Source: Leptolinea sp964404415
Lineage (GTDB): Bacteria > Chloroflexota > Anaerolineae > Anaerolineales > Anaerolineaceae
Assembly: GCA_964404415.1 (NCBI GenBank)
Contig: CAYOKC010000014.1
Coordinates: forward strand, 1 to 39,346
Direction of reading: 5' to 3'
DNA length: 39,346 nt
Every line of letters begins with the position of its first letter. The stretch's first letter is position 1. Below are positions 7,721 to 16,422 of the stretch, in pieces. The position numbers and the translations under genes are program-made. The notes under the pieces were generated by a model. It searched no databases, was not told the origin of the DNA, and saw nothing but the letters and a program-made list of their open reading frames with translations.

Positions 7721-8898
7721 TTCTCAAATGCCACAAATGCTTTCATGTTCCAGAGTATTCGGGGATCAGATTCTTCCAGATCGATAAATACGGTATATGT
7801 TGTATCGCCCTTGCTCGCGATACCCATTTGCTTTACACGGGTGACCACCCCCGGAAGTTTCAGTGACGGTATGGCATCGATGGCGACAGTCACCGGATCG
7901 CCGGGCTGAATGTTGATAATATCCTGTTCCACAAGGTCGGTTGTTTCCACCTGCCAGGCGGAAATATCTCCCAGCATGACGGCCACCGTTGGGTTAACCG
8001 CCTGCCCGGGTTTCAAGTCATTGGAGATGACCGTGCCGTCGAAGGGCGACTTCAATTCCAGGTCATCAAGCGCCGCGTGAGCTGCTTTGAGCTGCGCTTC
8101 TGCGTTCTTAAGAGCCGCGTCTAAAATGATTTTTTGTGATTCGTCCGGCCCGGCTTTCACTTTATCATATGTCGTTTCCGCGTCTGTCAACGCGGCTTCC
8201 GCCAGTGAAAGGCGGGCGTCGGCTTTTGAAATTTTCTCCGGATTGGGCATTTCCAGCGCTTTATTCAAATTGTAAAGAGCTTTGTCTTTGGCAAGGCGGG
8301 CATTTGACAATTTTTGCAGGTATTGCGCGCGCTCCAGATCTTTTTCTCCACGGTCTTTATAGGGTTCATAATCGTCTTCAGCGTCTTTGAAATCTTTCAA
8401 TGCCATGTAATACGTGGCACGCATGCTGTCGAGGGCGGGACCGGACACCTGCTGGTAATCCAGGCTGTCACGCGCGTCACGCGCGTTTTTCAGTTCTATG
8501 CGGGCTTTAGCGAGGATTAATTCGGCATTTGCCCGGGCGACATCTGATTTATCGGTGAAATCATCCATGTCTTTTTGAGCGGAAAGGATCTGAACTTCAG
8601 CCTGGGTGATCGCCGCCCTGGCGCGGTCAGTCCCTTTAAGGCGGGCGATGACGTCCCCCGCTTTGATAGACGTCCCTTCTGGCGCGATGACTTCGTCAAC
8701 GATGCCGGCAGAAGGGAAACTTAATGCCGCGTTACGAATTGGAACGATCCGGGCTTCTGATAATGTGCGCTGTGCTTCAGTTGTGACAGGAGCAGCTACC
8801 GGAGTCGATGTTGAAGCCGCTGGTGAACAGCCGGCTGTTAGCATGGTGACCAGAAGACCCATATAAAGAGGATTTATGCTTCTAAACATTTTGTTCAT
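7717..8898 (-). CDS. HlyD/MacA-type export adaptor, lipoprotein
   Basis: 393 residues. It has a lipoprotein signal with lipobox TAGC (Cys at about 24), lipoyl half motif VDEVIAPEGTSIKAGDVIARLKG, a long helical hairpin (about 100-280), second half ELKSPFDGTVISNDLKPGQ, and a barrel segment VTVAIDAIPSLKLPGVVTRV. Paralogous to the next gene and translationally coupled to it by a 4-bp overlap. It follows the frameshifted permease by 124 bp. It presumably acts with the permease and ATPases upstream as a tripartite-like exporter in a cell without an obvious outer-membrane partner; no TolC-like gene is seen in the window. Confidence 0.9.
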   Translation of the reverse strand: MNKMFRSINPLYMGLLVTMLTAGCSPAASTSTPVAAPVTTEAQRTLSEARIVPIRNAALSFPSAGIVDEVIAPEGTSIKAGDVIARLKGTDRARAAITQAEVQILSAQKDMDDFTDKSDVARANAELILAKARIELKNARDARDSLDYQQVSGPALDSMRATYYMALKDFKDAEDDYEPYKDRGEKDLERAQYLQKLSNARLAKDKALYNLNKALEMPNPEKISKADARLSLAEAALTDAETTYDKVKAGPDESQKIILDAALKNAEAQLKAAHAALDDLELKSPFDGTVISNDLKPGQAVNPTVAVMLGDISAWQVETTDLVEQDIINIQPGDPVTVAIDAIPSLKLPGVVTRVKQMGIASKGDTTYTVFIDLEESDPRILWNMKAFVAFEK

Positions 8899-9022
8899 TG
8901 ATGAACAGTTTTCCCTTCAAATGACGGACAATTACATTCTATCTGAAACAAGAAAGCGGGGATGAGAAACCGAATGTGCTCATTGAAGCAATTTGCCGGA
9001 TGGATCTCCCGTGATCTGGAGA

Positions 9023-9781
9023 TCATTCATACGAGAGTACCTCGCGAATAGTGAGGTGGGCGGCGTTTTGCGCCGGCAGAACGCTGGCGGAGACAGACAG
9101 GATGATCACCAGCACAAGCCAGATGATAAATCCGACCGGCGTGATCGATAAAATGGATGGGGCGTCGAAAATGGCGCGGCTTAAGATTTCATTCAACCAG
9201 TTGCTGATCGGGAAGGATAACAGTGAACCCAACAGCCAACTGATCATGCCGATCAATAAGCCTTCCACCAGTACCAGCGACATAACCGTGCGGTCTGACG
9301 CGCCGATCGCCCGCATAATGCCGATCTCACGGGTGCGGTCCATGACATTCATACTCATAGTTCCCATCAGACCAATGGCGCCAACCAGCGCGGTAAGGAA
9401 AGCCATGAATACCAGCACAACGGTCAAAATATTCAAGCCTTCCGTACTCGAACTGAGCGCGAAAAGGCCGGCGTTAATACTGGCGAGCTCATACCCTTTC
9501 GGCCGCATGGTAGCTTCGATCAGTTTACCGAATTGGCGCTGTTCTTCCAGAGTGAGATTGGGTTTGCTGGAACTGATCTGAAAGGAAATTGCTTTTCCCG
9601 GACTGCCGATGAAATGTGACAGATACTCATAGCTGCCATAGGCTCTAAAGCCGGTACTTTTGCCGGCCAATTGGAAGAAGCCGACTACAATCCAATCGCT
9701 TTTCTTGCCGTTAACACGCAAGTTCAGGGTATCCCCCAGCTTCAGGTCAGGGTAGGCGGAGAGGAAACGCTCACTGAGCAC
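9023..9781 (-). CDS. ABC transporter permease, C-terminal fragment after frameshift
   Basis: 252 residues in a different frame from the main permease frame, starting with a GTG that is unlikely to be a true start. The segment is the second FtsX/MacB core: an extracellular stretch followed by three membrane helices (about 115-145, 165-195, 210-240) and the hallmark MDRTREIGIMRAIGASDRTVM. It continues the protein at 9742-11397; reading IIPGDENAIVLSERFL across the join restores a continuous domain. One missing base near 9809-9818 would explain the break. Either a real pseudogene or a consensus error. Confidence 0.8.
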   Translation of the reverse strand: MLSERFLSAYPDLKLGDTLNLRVNGKKSDWIVVGFFQLAGKSTGFRAYGSYEYLSHFIGSPGKAISFQISSSKPNLTLEEQRQFGKLIEATMRPKGYELASINAGLFALSSSTEGLNILTVVLVFMAFLTALVGAIGLMGTMSMNVMDRTREIGIMRAIGASDRTVMSLVLVEGLLIGMISWLLGSLLSFPISNWLNEILSRAIFDAPSILSITPVGFIIWLVLVIILSVSASVLPAQNAAHLTIREVLSYE

Positions 9782-11397
9782 AATGGCATTCTCGTCTCCG
9801 GGGATGATCGGCTTTGAGGGTCCACGCCCAACATTTCGACAGATTCGCCGGGTTTATCTCCGGCTTCCATAACTTCGCATTGAGCGAAGGTCCAGCCTTC
9901 CACTACGCCGACGCCGGGAATTGTCGCCAGGTCTTGCTGGACCTGGTCAATTCGGTAGAACTTGCTCATGGTCATGCTGACATCCGCCACGAAATACTTG
10001 CTGACCCGTTTCATGTAGAGAGTTAGCGCGCCCTGTACATTGAAGGTGGCGATAAATGTGGCACCGCCCAGGGTTAACGTGAACAACGTCAACGCCAGTC
10101 TGCCCTTATGCCGGAAGGTATTCCGCAATGAAATTTTTAAAGGATGGGAGATGGCGTTGATCTGGTTGAGGCGGCGGTCCAGCCAGCCCTGGCGGTCTTC
10201 AGATGTGGAATTTTGCCCCCCGCTGATGGCCAGCACTGTTTTGATCTTCGCGCCGCGGTAGATGGGGAAAAAGGCAGCTGCCTGCGGGACGATCAAGGCG
10301 ATACCGGCCTGAAGAAGGAGCGTCCGCACGAAAAACCGGTACCCCTGGACGTCAAAGTTGACTGTGCTCGATACAAAATTTGCCAGCCCAAACGCCGACC
10401 AGTTCGCGGCGGGAATGGATATCGCCAGTGCTATCGCCCCGTACAACGCGATCAGAACCATATAGATCCCGATGATCGAAGAGCGGCGGGCGCCAACAGT
10501 TTTCATTACACCGATCTGTTTGATCTGCTGGCTCATCAAAGCCGAAAGCGTATTGGTGATCAAGAAACCGCTAAGAAAGACCACCAGCAGTCCAAGCGCG
10601 AACAATACACCGGATATGGCATCAATATACACAGAATTGGGGTGGCTGGTGGATGTGCGGATAACCGTGGAAGAGATTACATACCCGCCATCTTCAATTT
10701 CTTTGTTGATGTCGGCAGAGATCGTTTTGAGTGTATTCTCATCTGTCTGCCCGGTCGTTGTGGTCACCAATAGAACGTTGTAGATGGAAGATTGTTCCAG
10801 CCAGTCCAGTGTATGTGTGGTGATATAACCATTCACAGGCGCGATGAAGTACCCGCCGCCTCCACCTGTCGCGCCAATGGTCTGGTCATGCACAACCCCG
10901 CTGAGTTTGAGTTCACGGGTTTTGCCGGAGGGTAACTGGATCTCGATCATCTCCCCCAATTCGGCGGCTACGTCTTTCCGGTCACTGGCATCTATGGCGA
11001 TCTCACGGTAATCCGGCGGCCATTTCCCTTCCAACGGCTTGACCATGTTGATAGACATTTCGTCGATCTGTGGAACTGCCTGGATTTCAAGCCGGTCCCA
11101 TTCACCATATTTATTCTTGTACCGGAGGACCATGTGTTTGCGTCCTTCAACTTTACCTACATAAGGCAGGTCGCGAATTTTTTCGATAAGGGCATCAGAG
11201 AAACCGGCAACCGAGATGTTGAGGTTGGCCGGATTTACCGCCCGGTACCCATTACGCATATCTTCCACCAGTATCTCATTCACGCTGGCGATGATACCAA
11301 CGGCGTAAAGCCCCACGGCAATTGACGCGACCACCAGGAAAGACCGGGTTTTGTTGCCCCATAGATCGGCAAAGACTTTTTGCCAGCGCGGCCTCAT
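9742..11397 (-). CDS. ABC transporter permease, N-terminal part (frameshifted near 9.81 kb)
   Basis: 551 residues, of which roughly the last 20 are out-of-frame. It begins with a membrane helix (about 13-38), then a large extracytoplasmic domain, three helices of the first FtsX core (about 265-395, including MSQQIKQIGVMKTVGARRSSI) and another helix (about 435-460). With the fragment at 9023-9781, the intact protein would be about 791 residues with two FtsX-like cores. Its ATG overlaps the stop of the upstream ATPase gene. The family exports lipoproteins, peptides or drugs; the substrate here is unknown. Confidence 0.88.
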   Translation of the reverse strand: MRPRWQKVFADLWGNKTRSFLVVASIAVGLYAVGIIASVNEILVEDMRNGYRAVNPANLNISVAGFSDALIEKIRDLPYVGKVEGRKHMVLRYKNKYGEWDRLEIQAVPQIDEMSINMVKPLEGKWPPDYREIAIDASDRKDVAAELGEMIEIQLPSGKTRELKLSGVVHDQTIGATGGGGGYFIAPVNGYITTHTLDWLEQSSIYNVLLVTTTTGQTDENTLKTISADINKEIEDGGYVISSTVIRTSTSHPNSVYIDAISGVLFALGLLVVFLSGFLITNTLSALMSQQIKQIGVMKTVGARRSSIIGIYMVLIALYGAIALAISIPAANWSAFGLANFVSSTVNFDVQGYRFFVRTLLLQAGIALIVPQAAAFFPIYRGAKIKTVLAISGGQNSTSEDRQGWLDRRLNQINAISHPLKISLRNTFRHKGRLALTLFTLTLGGATFIATFNVQGALTLYMKRVSKYFVADVSMTMSKFYRIDQVQQDLATIPGVGVVEGWTFAQCEVMEAGDKPGESVEMLGVDPQSRSSPETRMPLCSVSVSSPPTLT

Positions 11398-12584
11398 CCC
11401 CGGGACTCCAATTTCTCGTCTATAAAAACTGTGCCGGACATTTCCAGTTTTTCCATAAAAGTCCGGAAGCTTCTGGATTGGGTTTTGATCGTTTGAAGGT
11501 TGTCGCTGGAGAGTACTTTTAACCGGACTGGCTCGTGTGAGCCGCCAAACAGTACTTTCCCTGAGTCGATGTTCTTCCGGAGATATTGTCCGGATAAGAC
11601 AGAGCCAGATTTAATACTTCCGGACTTCCTGCCGTCAGAATTTCGGATATCCAGATCGCCATCGACAACGACTACAAGTCCGGGAATTTCTGATTCGCGC
11701 GAGAATAATTCTTCGCCGTGGTTTCTGGCGAAATCAACCGATTGATTCGCGATCATCAACATTGACCTGTGCGAGATGTGCGGAAGTGTTCTCGAGATAT
11801 CCTCGTCAACCAGTTCGCCATCACAGATCACAAGAGTGCGTGAAGCGTGTCGCGCCACGGCTTCGTCATGTGTCACAACGAGTACGGTTTTTCCTTTTTT
11901 TACCAGCTCATCGATCAAATTCAAAACCATATCTGCGGTTTTTGAATCGAGATTACCGGTCGGTTCATCGGCCACGATGATAGGAGGATCGTTGGCTAAT
12001 GCGCGGGCGATAGCCGCGCATTGTACCTGTCCACCGGAAACCGCGGCGGGTAGTTTTTCTACATAGCTGCCCAGGCCAACCATTTCGAGCAACTCGCGTG
12101 CCCGGGCTTCCCGTTCCGGCGGGGTGTACATCCGGCAAAAATCCATGGGAAGGATGGTGTTTTCCAGCAACGACAGCATGGGCAATAACTGAAAAAATTG
12201 AAAAACAATACCCAGGTTCTTTCCCCGCCATTCTGAGAATTGACTCTCTGTCAGGTTTTGTAAAAAGGTATCGCCGATCTGAATTTTTCCGGCTGTTGGA
12301 CGGTCGATCCCGGTGATCATGTTCAACAGCGTTGACTTGCCGCTTCCGGATTTGCCGATAATGCTGACGAATTGTCCCGGGTAGAAATCCGCGTTGATGC
12401 CTTTTAACGCGGTGAATTCACCCGCGTGTGTTTTATATACTTTATGGATATCCCGCATCTCAATGAGCGGTTGACGGATATTCTCACGTGACGTGGGAGA
12501 ATCCGGTTTGGCCTTTTTCTCTGATTTTTCCAGAGGCTTTTTGTGAACAGGTAACGGGATGGATGGCAATCGGGATGGCGGCAT
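11394..12584 (-). CDS. ABC transporter ATPase with C-terminal cNMP-binding-like extension
   Basis: 396 residues, much longer than the usual 220-250 for MacB/LolD-type ATPases. The ATPase part (about 38-262) has Walker A GKSGSGKS (77-84), Q-loop at FQ (128-129), Walker B IIVADE (202-207) and H-loop H239. The signature is diverged, VSGGQVQCAAIARAL, where family members normally read LSGGQQQRVAIARAL. A roughly 110-residue extension (about 285-390) follows. Its pattern (LVVVVDGDLDI, then IKSGSVLSG, VRLKVLSSDNLQTI and a final amphipathic helix) resembles a cyclic-nucleotide-binding beta-roll. That domain call is inference. It starts 19 bp after the first ATPase and overlaps the permease start by 4 bp. 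Confidence 0.88.
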   Translation of the reverse strand: MPPSRLPSIPLPVHKKPLEKSEKKAKPDSPTSRENIRQPLIEMRDIHKVYKTHAGEFTALKGINADFYPGQFVSIIGKSGSGKSTLLNMITGIDRPTAGKIQIGDTFLQNLTESQFSEWRGKNLGIVFQFFQLLPMLSLLENTILPMDFCRMYTPPEREARARELLEMVGLGSYVEKLPAAVSGGQVQCAAIARALANDPPIIVADEPTGNLDSKTADMVLNLIDELVKKGKTVLVVTHDEAVARHASRTLVICDGELVDEDISRTLPHISHRSMLMIANQSVDFARNHGEELFSRESEIPGLVVVVDGDLDIRNSDGRKSGSIKSGSVLSGQYLRKNIDSGKVLFGGSHEPVRLKVLSSDNLQTIKTQSRSFRTFMEKLEMSGTVFIDEKLESRG

Positions 12585-12603
12585 GTACCTTAGATTATCT
12601 CCC

Positions 12604-13437
12604 TTAAGCCGTGGCCACGATGGATTTCATGGTGATCTGACTGCCGTCACCGGCAACCAGTTCTCCATCGGCAATTTCCAGAACCCGGTTCGCACGCTGC
12701 GCGGCGCTGGCATCATGGGTGACCATAACGATGGTCTTGCCATCTTTGACCAGACGGTCAAAAATGTCGAGGATTGTCTCCGCGGTTGTTGAATCCAGAC
12801 GGCCCGTCGGTTCATCGGCAATGATCAAGGGCGGATCATTGGCCAAAGCGCGGGCTATTGCCACACGCTGCTGCTGTCCGCCGGAGATGGCGCCGGGCAG
12901 TTTATTAATATGCCCATCCAGTTCTACCATTTCCAATAGCTCTTTAGCACGGCTGCGGCTTTTACCACGGGAATAGAGCTGACAAAAATCCATGGGGAGC
13001 ATTACATTTTCAAGCAGTGTGAGCATGGGCATCAGTTCAAATGACTGGTAGATGATCCCCAGGTTCAAACCGCGCCAGAGTGCCTGTTCGTCCTCTGTCA
13101 TTTCATGCACCGATGTGCCATTTACGCAAACTTTGCCCGATGAAATTGAATCGACACCGGTGATCATATTCAATAGAGTTGTTTTTCCCGCGCCTGATTT
13201 CCCAACTATGCAAAGAAAATCGTTCTTTTCAATATCCAGTGTCACACATTTTAACGCCTGGAACGCGCCGGCAGGTGTTTCATAAAGTTTAATCACGTCC
13301 TCCAGTTTGATAATAGACGCAATACCTATCTCCGAAGATGTTTTCTCTTCGACTTTCAAACTGGATGGACAGGATCTAAACCTGCGAGTAACCGGTTTAT
13401 TTATAAAAATGTTAATCAAATTGCTTTTTGTGATCAT
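12604..13437 (-). CDS. ABC transporter ATPase (MacB/LolD type)
   Basis: 277 residues from the ATG at 13437; an in-frame GTG at 13470 would add 11 residues but lies across a palindrome. The ATPase motifs are complete: Walker A GKSGAGKT, Q-loop at QSFELMPML, signature ISGGQQQRVAIARAL, Walker B LIIADE, and H-loop VTHD. About 45 poorly conserved residues precede the first ABC strand (IIKLEDVIKLYETPAG). First gene of the export operon and a partner for the unusual second ATPase: two distinct ATPases with a single permease suggest a heterodimeric motor. Confidence 0.9.
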   Translation of the reverse strand: MITKSNLINIFINKPVTRRFRSCPSSLKVEEKTSSEIGIASIIKLEDVIKLYETPAGAFQALKCVTLDIEKNDFLCIVGKSGAGKTTLLNMITGVDSISSGKVCVNGTSVHEMTEDEQALWRGLNLGIIYQSFELMPMLTLLENVMLPMDFCQLYSRGKSRSRAKELLEMVELDGHINKLPGAISGGQQQRVAIARALANDPPLIIADEPTGRLDSTTAETILDIFDRLVKDGKTIVMVTHDASAAQRANRVLEIADGELVAGDGSQITMKSIVATA

Positions 13438-13446
13438 ATTTTTCCC

Positions 13447-13463
13447 GGCAGGCAATGCCTGCC
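13447..13463 (-). promoter_or_regulatory. Palindrome just upstream of the first ATPase start
   Basis: GGCAGGC (13447-13453), AAT, GCCTGCC (13457-13463): a perfect 7-bp stem with a 3-base loop ending 10 bp before the ATG at 13437. It may be an operator or an mRNA hairpin controlling initiation. Its presence is one reason to prefer the ATG over the upstream GTG. Confidence 0.4.
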
Positions 13464-13575
13464 AATGCACACATACTAAAACGGGTAAAGGATATCCGTA
13501 CTATCTATTTACCTGAAATCGGACACAATACCGAGTTCCTTAAGTCACAATAAAGGGCTATTTTCACCCTATGAC

Positions 13576-13604
13576 ATTATCGTCTGTTTACTATACTAAT
13601 TTAA
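13576..13604 (-). promoter_or_regulatory. Candidate promoter of the two-ATPase export operon
   Basis: On the minus strand, TTAAAT (13604-13599) and GATAAT (13581-13576) are separated by 17 bp, about 140 bp before the first ATPase gene and beyond the terminator of the neighbouring operon. Pattern match only. Confidence 0.3.
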
Positions 13605-13650
13605 CCATATTGAGTCCGGATTGTTTTAAGAATTACATAAGAATTACAAT

Positions 13651-13680
13651 TGAAAACGCCTGTCCATCAGGACAGGCGTT
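13651..13680 (-). terminator. Terminator of the MacB-type operon
   Basis: AACGCCTGTCC (13655-13665) pairs perfectly with GGACAGGCGTT (13670-13680) across a four-base loop. On the minus strand the stem runs into TTTTC. It lies 18 bp beyond the lipoprotein stop, ending the operon that starts at 20743. Confidence 0.8.
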
Positions 13681-13697
13681 TATCAGGTACAGAGTTA

Positions 13698-14420
13698 TTA
13701 TTTTGTAACTTTTGTCTCTAATAATTTGATAATGATATCGGCAAAGGTCAGGTTGTACCCGCCAGCCGATTTGCGAGAGGATGTCAACGCGGCAACAGCA
13801 TTGGGGGTAGCCTGGGTCTTGCTGCTACTGGTTGTGTTTCCGGCTGCCATCATCATCATACCGCCATCCGGAGGGCCGCCAAAACTGCCATTATTTCTAT
13901 TGCCGGATGAATTGCTTGTGGATGACGATGATGTGGTTGACGTTAGACCATTTTCCTGCAGCAATTTATTTACGTCGGCTGAGGTAATTTTCAAGCTCTC
14001 AATAGCTGTCAACTGATCGGCAGTCAATGTGTTTTTTATCTGTCTATTTAGAGCGGTCATCTCGGCTACGGATGTGTTGCTATTGGTGCTAAGGGTTTTC
14101 AACGCCTTGAACAGTGGGAGAAGGTTCTCGGCGGTTTCGGTATCGATCGCCTCATCCGTCCCTTCGAGTTTAATAATTCCTATACCAACAACCGATTCAA
14201 CAGGCATAGTCTGCACCTGCTCGGTGGAGTTTCCGGCGGAAGTCTGTCCCTTAGCACCACCAGGACCTCCGGCCCCGCCGGGTACGGTACCCGCGGCACC
14301 CGAGGGCGGTTGTCCTCCGGGGTCTCCCTCGGACGAGCCGACCTGTCCTGGTATGGCTGTGCAGGCCACAAGCACACCGGCCAGGATCAATACAAGGGAA
14401 ATGATGATCGTTTTTTTCAT
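13698..14420 (-). CDS. Gly/Ser-rich lipoprotein of the MacB-type operon
   Basis: 240 residues. Signal peptide with lipobox LVAC (Cys at about 20), then a Gly/Pro-rich linker (about 28-65), a compact helical region (about 80-160, including LNRQIKNTLTADQLTAIESLKI), a Ser/Thr/Asn/Gly-rich low-complexity stretch with a run of four Met, and a short conserved-looking C-terminus. The LTADQ segment is vaguely like the helical repeats of Spy/CpxP-type periplasmic proteins, a weak similarity. RBS AAAGGA is present. It starts 26 bp after the MacB-like gene, so it probably works outside the membrane with that exporter. Confidence 0.78.
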   Translation of the reverse strand: MKKTIIISLVLILAGVLVACTAIPGQVGSSEGDPGGQPPSGAAGTVPGGAGGPGGAKGQTSAGNSTEQVQTMPVESVVGIGIIKLEGTDEAIDTETAENLLPLFKALKTLSTNSNTSVAEMTALNRQIKNTLTADQLTAIESLKITSADVNKLLQENGLTSTTSSSSTSNSSGNRNNGSFGGPPDGGMMMMAAGNTTSSSKTQATPNAVAALTSSRKSAGGYNLTFADIIIKLLETKVTK

Positions 14421-14446
14421 AGGAGTAATCCTTTCATTTTCAAAAA

Positions 14447-16420
14447 TTATTCGTGCCGTAACGCGACGATGGGATCCAATTCGGCAGCATTTTTTGCCGG
14501 GACATAGCCGAAGAAAATACCGACCAATGCCGATGATAGGAATGACAGGAACACAGAATAGGGGAGGACTACTGTGCGCATACCGCCTATCATGCCAAAG
14601 ATGTATGAACCTCCCACACCGACAAGTACACCCAGAATACCTCCGAAGATACTGAGCATCAGGGCTTCAGACAGGAACTGGACACGGATATCCATAGGGG
14701 TTGCGCCAATGGCCTGACGCAAACCGATCTCTCGGGTACGTTCTGTAACACTGACCAGCATGATGTTCATGATTCCGATACCGCCAACAATCAGGGATAC
14801 CCCGGCAACACCTGCCAGCAGCGTCCTGAATGATTCAGTAGTGGAAGATGCCGTCTCAATAATGTCACTTTGCGTACGGATGGAGAAGTCCAGTTCATCA
14901 TCGCTGACTTTGTGACGGTTGGCCAGCAGAATGGTGATCTGATTGATCACATTTTGCATGTTGTCACTGTCTTCAACGGAGACTGTGATCATACGGACAC
15001 GGTCACCAACGATACGGGCGAACATGGACGGTGTGAATTTTTTGAAAACCAATTGGATAGGCCCATAGATCTGAGCGTCATAATCGGTGCCGGATACCAG
15101 CCCTTTCGGCGAGAGTACTCCGACAACCGTCAGGTTGACATTATCAATACTGATCACCTGTCCGATCGAATCGCCGTCCGGGAAAAGGTTCTGCGCTACA
15201 GTATTCCCGAGCACAACCACTTTTGATGCTTTGGTAACTTCTTCATCGGTAAAGAAGCGGCCGGATCCGATCTCCACATCACGCACGGCGAGGAAATCCG
15301 GAGTGGTGCCGACTAGTGTCAGGTCTTCCAATGTGACATCATTGAATTTGGCTGTCAGGCTGCTGGCGGATTGTTCCACTGAAACGCCGGCGATTCCTTT
15401 AACCGAGTCACGGATCGCGGCAACGTCAGTGTATTTCAAACCACCACTCTGGTTGGATGGCCCTTCGCCGGGGCCTCCTCGATTGAATGATTCATTAATA
15501 AAGATCAGATTGGAGCCCAGTCCGTTGATCTGTTCCGAGATAGTGGCTTCCGTTCCCGCTCCGATGGCTACCATCATGATGACGGCTGCCACACCTATGA
15601 TCACACCGAGCATAGTCAAAATAGACCGAAGCTTATTGGAAAGAATACTCTTCCAAGNNNNNNNNNNAACCTTCAGCGGTTCACTGTTAATAGATTGTTT
15701 GATCTTGTTAGGATTCAAATGCCCGTTTTTTTCATCGGCGTGCAGTTTCCCATCACGGATATGAAGGATACGTTCGGTATGCGCGGCAACATCCGGCTCA
15801 TGGGTCACCATAACGATCGTACGGCCGCGGCCGTGCAAGTCATGCAGAATTCCCATGATCTCCTCACTGGACCTGGTGTCCAAATTGCCCGTGGGCTCAT
15901 CAGCCAGGATCAGGATGGGTTCGTTGATCAGCACGCGGGCAATTGCCACCCTTTGCTGCTGTCCTCCGGATAATTCGCTGGGCAGGTGATGGGCGCGTTC
16001 CGCCAGACCGACACTTTGAAGGACTTGCATGGCCATCTCTTTGCGCTGCGGAATGGTGGTAGGCCGGTCCGGGCGGTACATCAATGGAAGCATCACATTT
16101 TCAATCGCGGACATGCGGGGCAGGAGATTGAAGGACTGGAAAACAAAGCCCAGTTCTTTTCCGCGCACCCGGGCCAGCTCAGTCCGGGAAAGGTTGCTCA
16201 CATCCTCGCCATTCAGGATGTAACTTCCTCCCGTGGGCCGGTCAAGGCAGGCAAGGATATTCATCAGTGTGCTTTTCCCTGAACCGCTGGGGCCCATGAT
16301 GGCGACAAACTCACCTTCGTTTATGGTGATGCTGATGGAGTCTACCGCTCTCACTTCGCTTTCACCCACACCGTACACCTTTTCAAGGTTTATGGTTTCA
16401 ATGATCTTTCTGGATTCCAT
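14447..16420 (-). CDS. MacB-like ABC exporter, fused ATPase-permease (contains N gap)
   Basis: About 657 residues with an unresolved ten-N gap (15658-15667) in the linker. The N-terminal ATPase has Walker A GPSGSGKS, signature LSGGQQQRVAIARVL, Walker B LILADE, and H-loop VTHE. After the gap come a first membrane helix (LTMLGVIIGVAAVIMMVAIG), a large extracytoplasmic domain, three C-terminal helices and the cytoplasmic motif TERTREIGLRQAIGATPMDI. Order and length match MacB. About 20 residues continue past the ATPase before the gap, which favours one fused gene, although two adjacent genes are not excluded. It starts 2 bp after the third adaptor, with its RBS inside that gene's end. Confidence 0.88.
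   Translation of the reverse strand: MESRKIIETINLEKVYGVGESEVRAVDSISITINEGEFVAIMGPSGSGKSTLMNILACLDRPTGGSYILNGEDVSNLSRTELARVRGKELGFVFQSFNLLPRMSAIENVMLPLMYRPDRPTTIPQRKEMAMQVLQSVGLAERAHHLPSELSGGQQQRVAIARVLINEPILILADEPTGNLDTRSSEEIMGILHDLHGRGRTIVMVTHEPDVAAHTERILHIRDGKLHADEKNGHLNPNKIKQSINSEPLKVXXXXWKSILSNKLRSILTMLGVIIGVAAVIMMVAIGAGTEATISEQINGLGSNLIFINESFNRGGPGEGPSNQSGGLKYTDVAAIRDSVKGIAGVSVEQSASSLTAKFNDVTLEDLTLVGTTPDFLAVRDVEIGSGRFFTDEEVTKASKVVVLGNTVAQNLFPDGDSIGQVISIDNVNLTVVGVLSPKGLVSGTDYDAQIYGPIQLVFKKFTPSMFARIVGDRVRMITVSVEDSDNMQNVINQITILLANRHKVSDDELDFSIRTQSDIIETASSTTESFRTLLAGVAGVSLIVGGIGIMNIMLVSVTERTREIGLRQAIGATPMDIRVQFLSEALMLSIFGGILGVLVGVGGSYIFGMIGGMRTVVLPYSVFLSFLSSALVGIFFGYVPAKNAAELDPIVALRHE
15658..15667. 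other. Assembly gap (10 N) inside MacB-like gene
   Basis: Ten N between SEPLKV and WKSILSNKL of the predicted protein. Identical length to the other two gaps, so the number is a placeholder. Confidence 0.95.
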
Positions 16421-16422
16421 GG

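Noticed and set aside
9003..9024. Hairpin GATCTCC/GGAGATC at the permease stop as a terminator
   Set aside because: Only 7 bp, no T run on the minus strand, and the downstream adaptor gene appears to belong to the same operon.
9742..9840. Programmed ribosomal frameshift in the permease gene
   Set aside because: No slippery heptamer or downstream structure evident, and this permease family is not known to use one; an indel is simpler.
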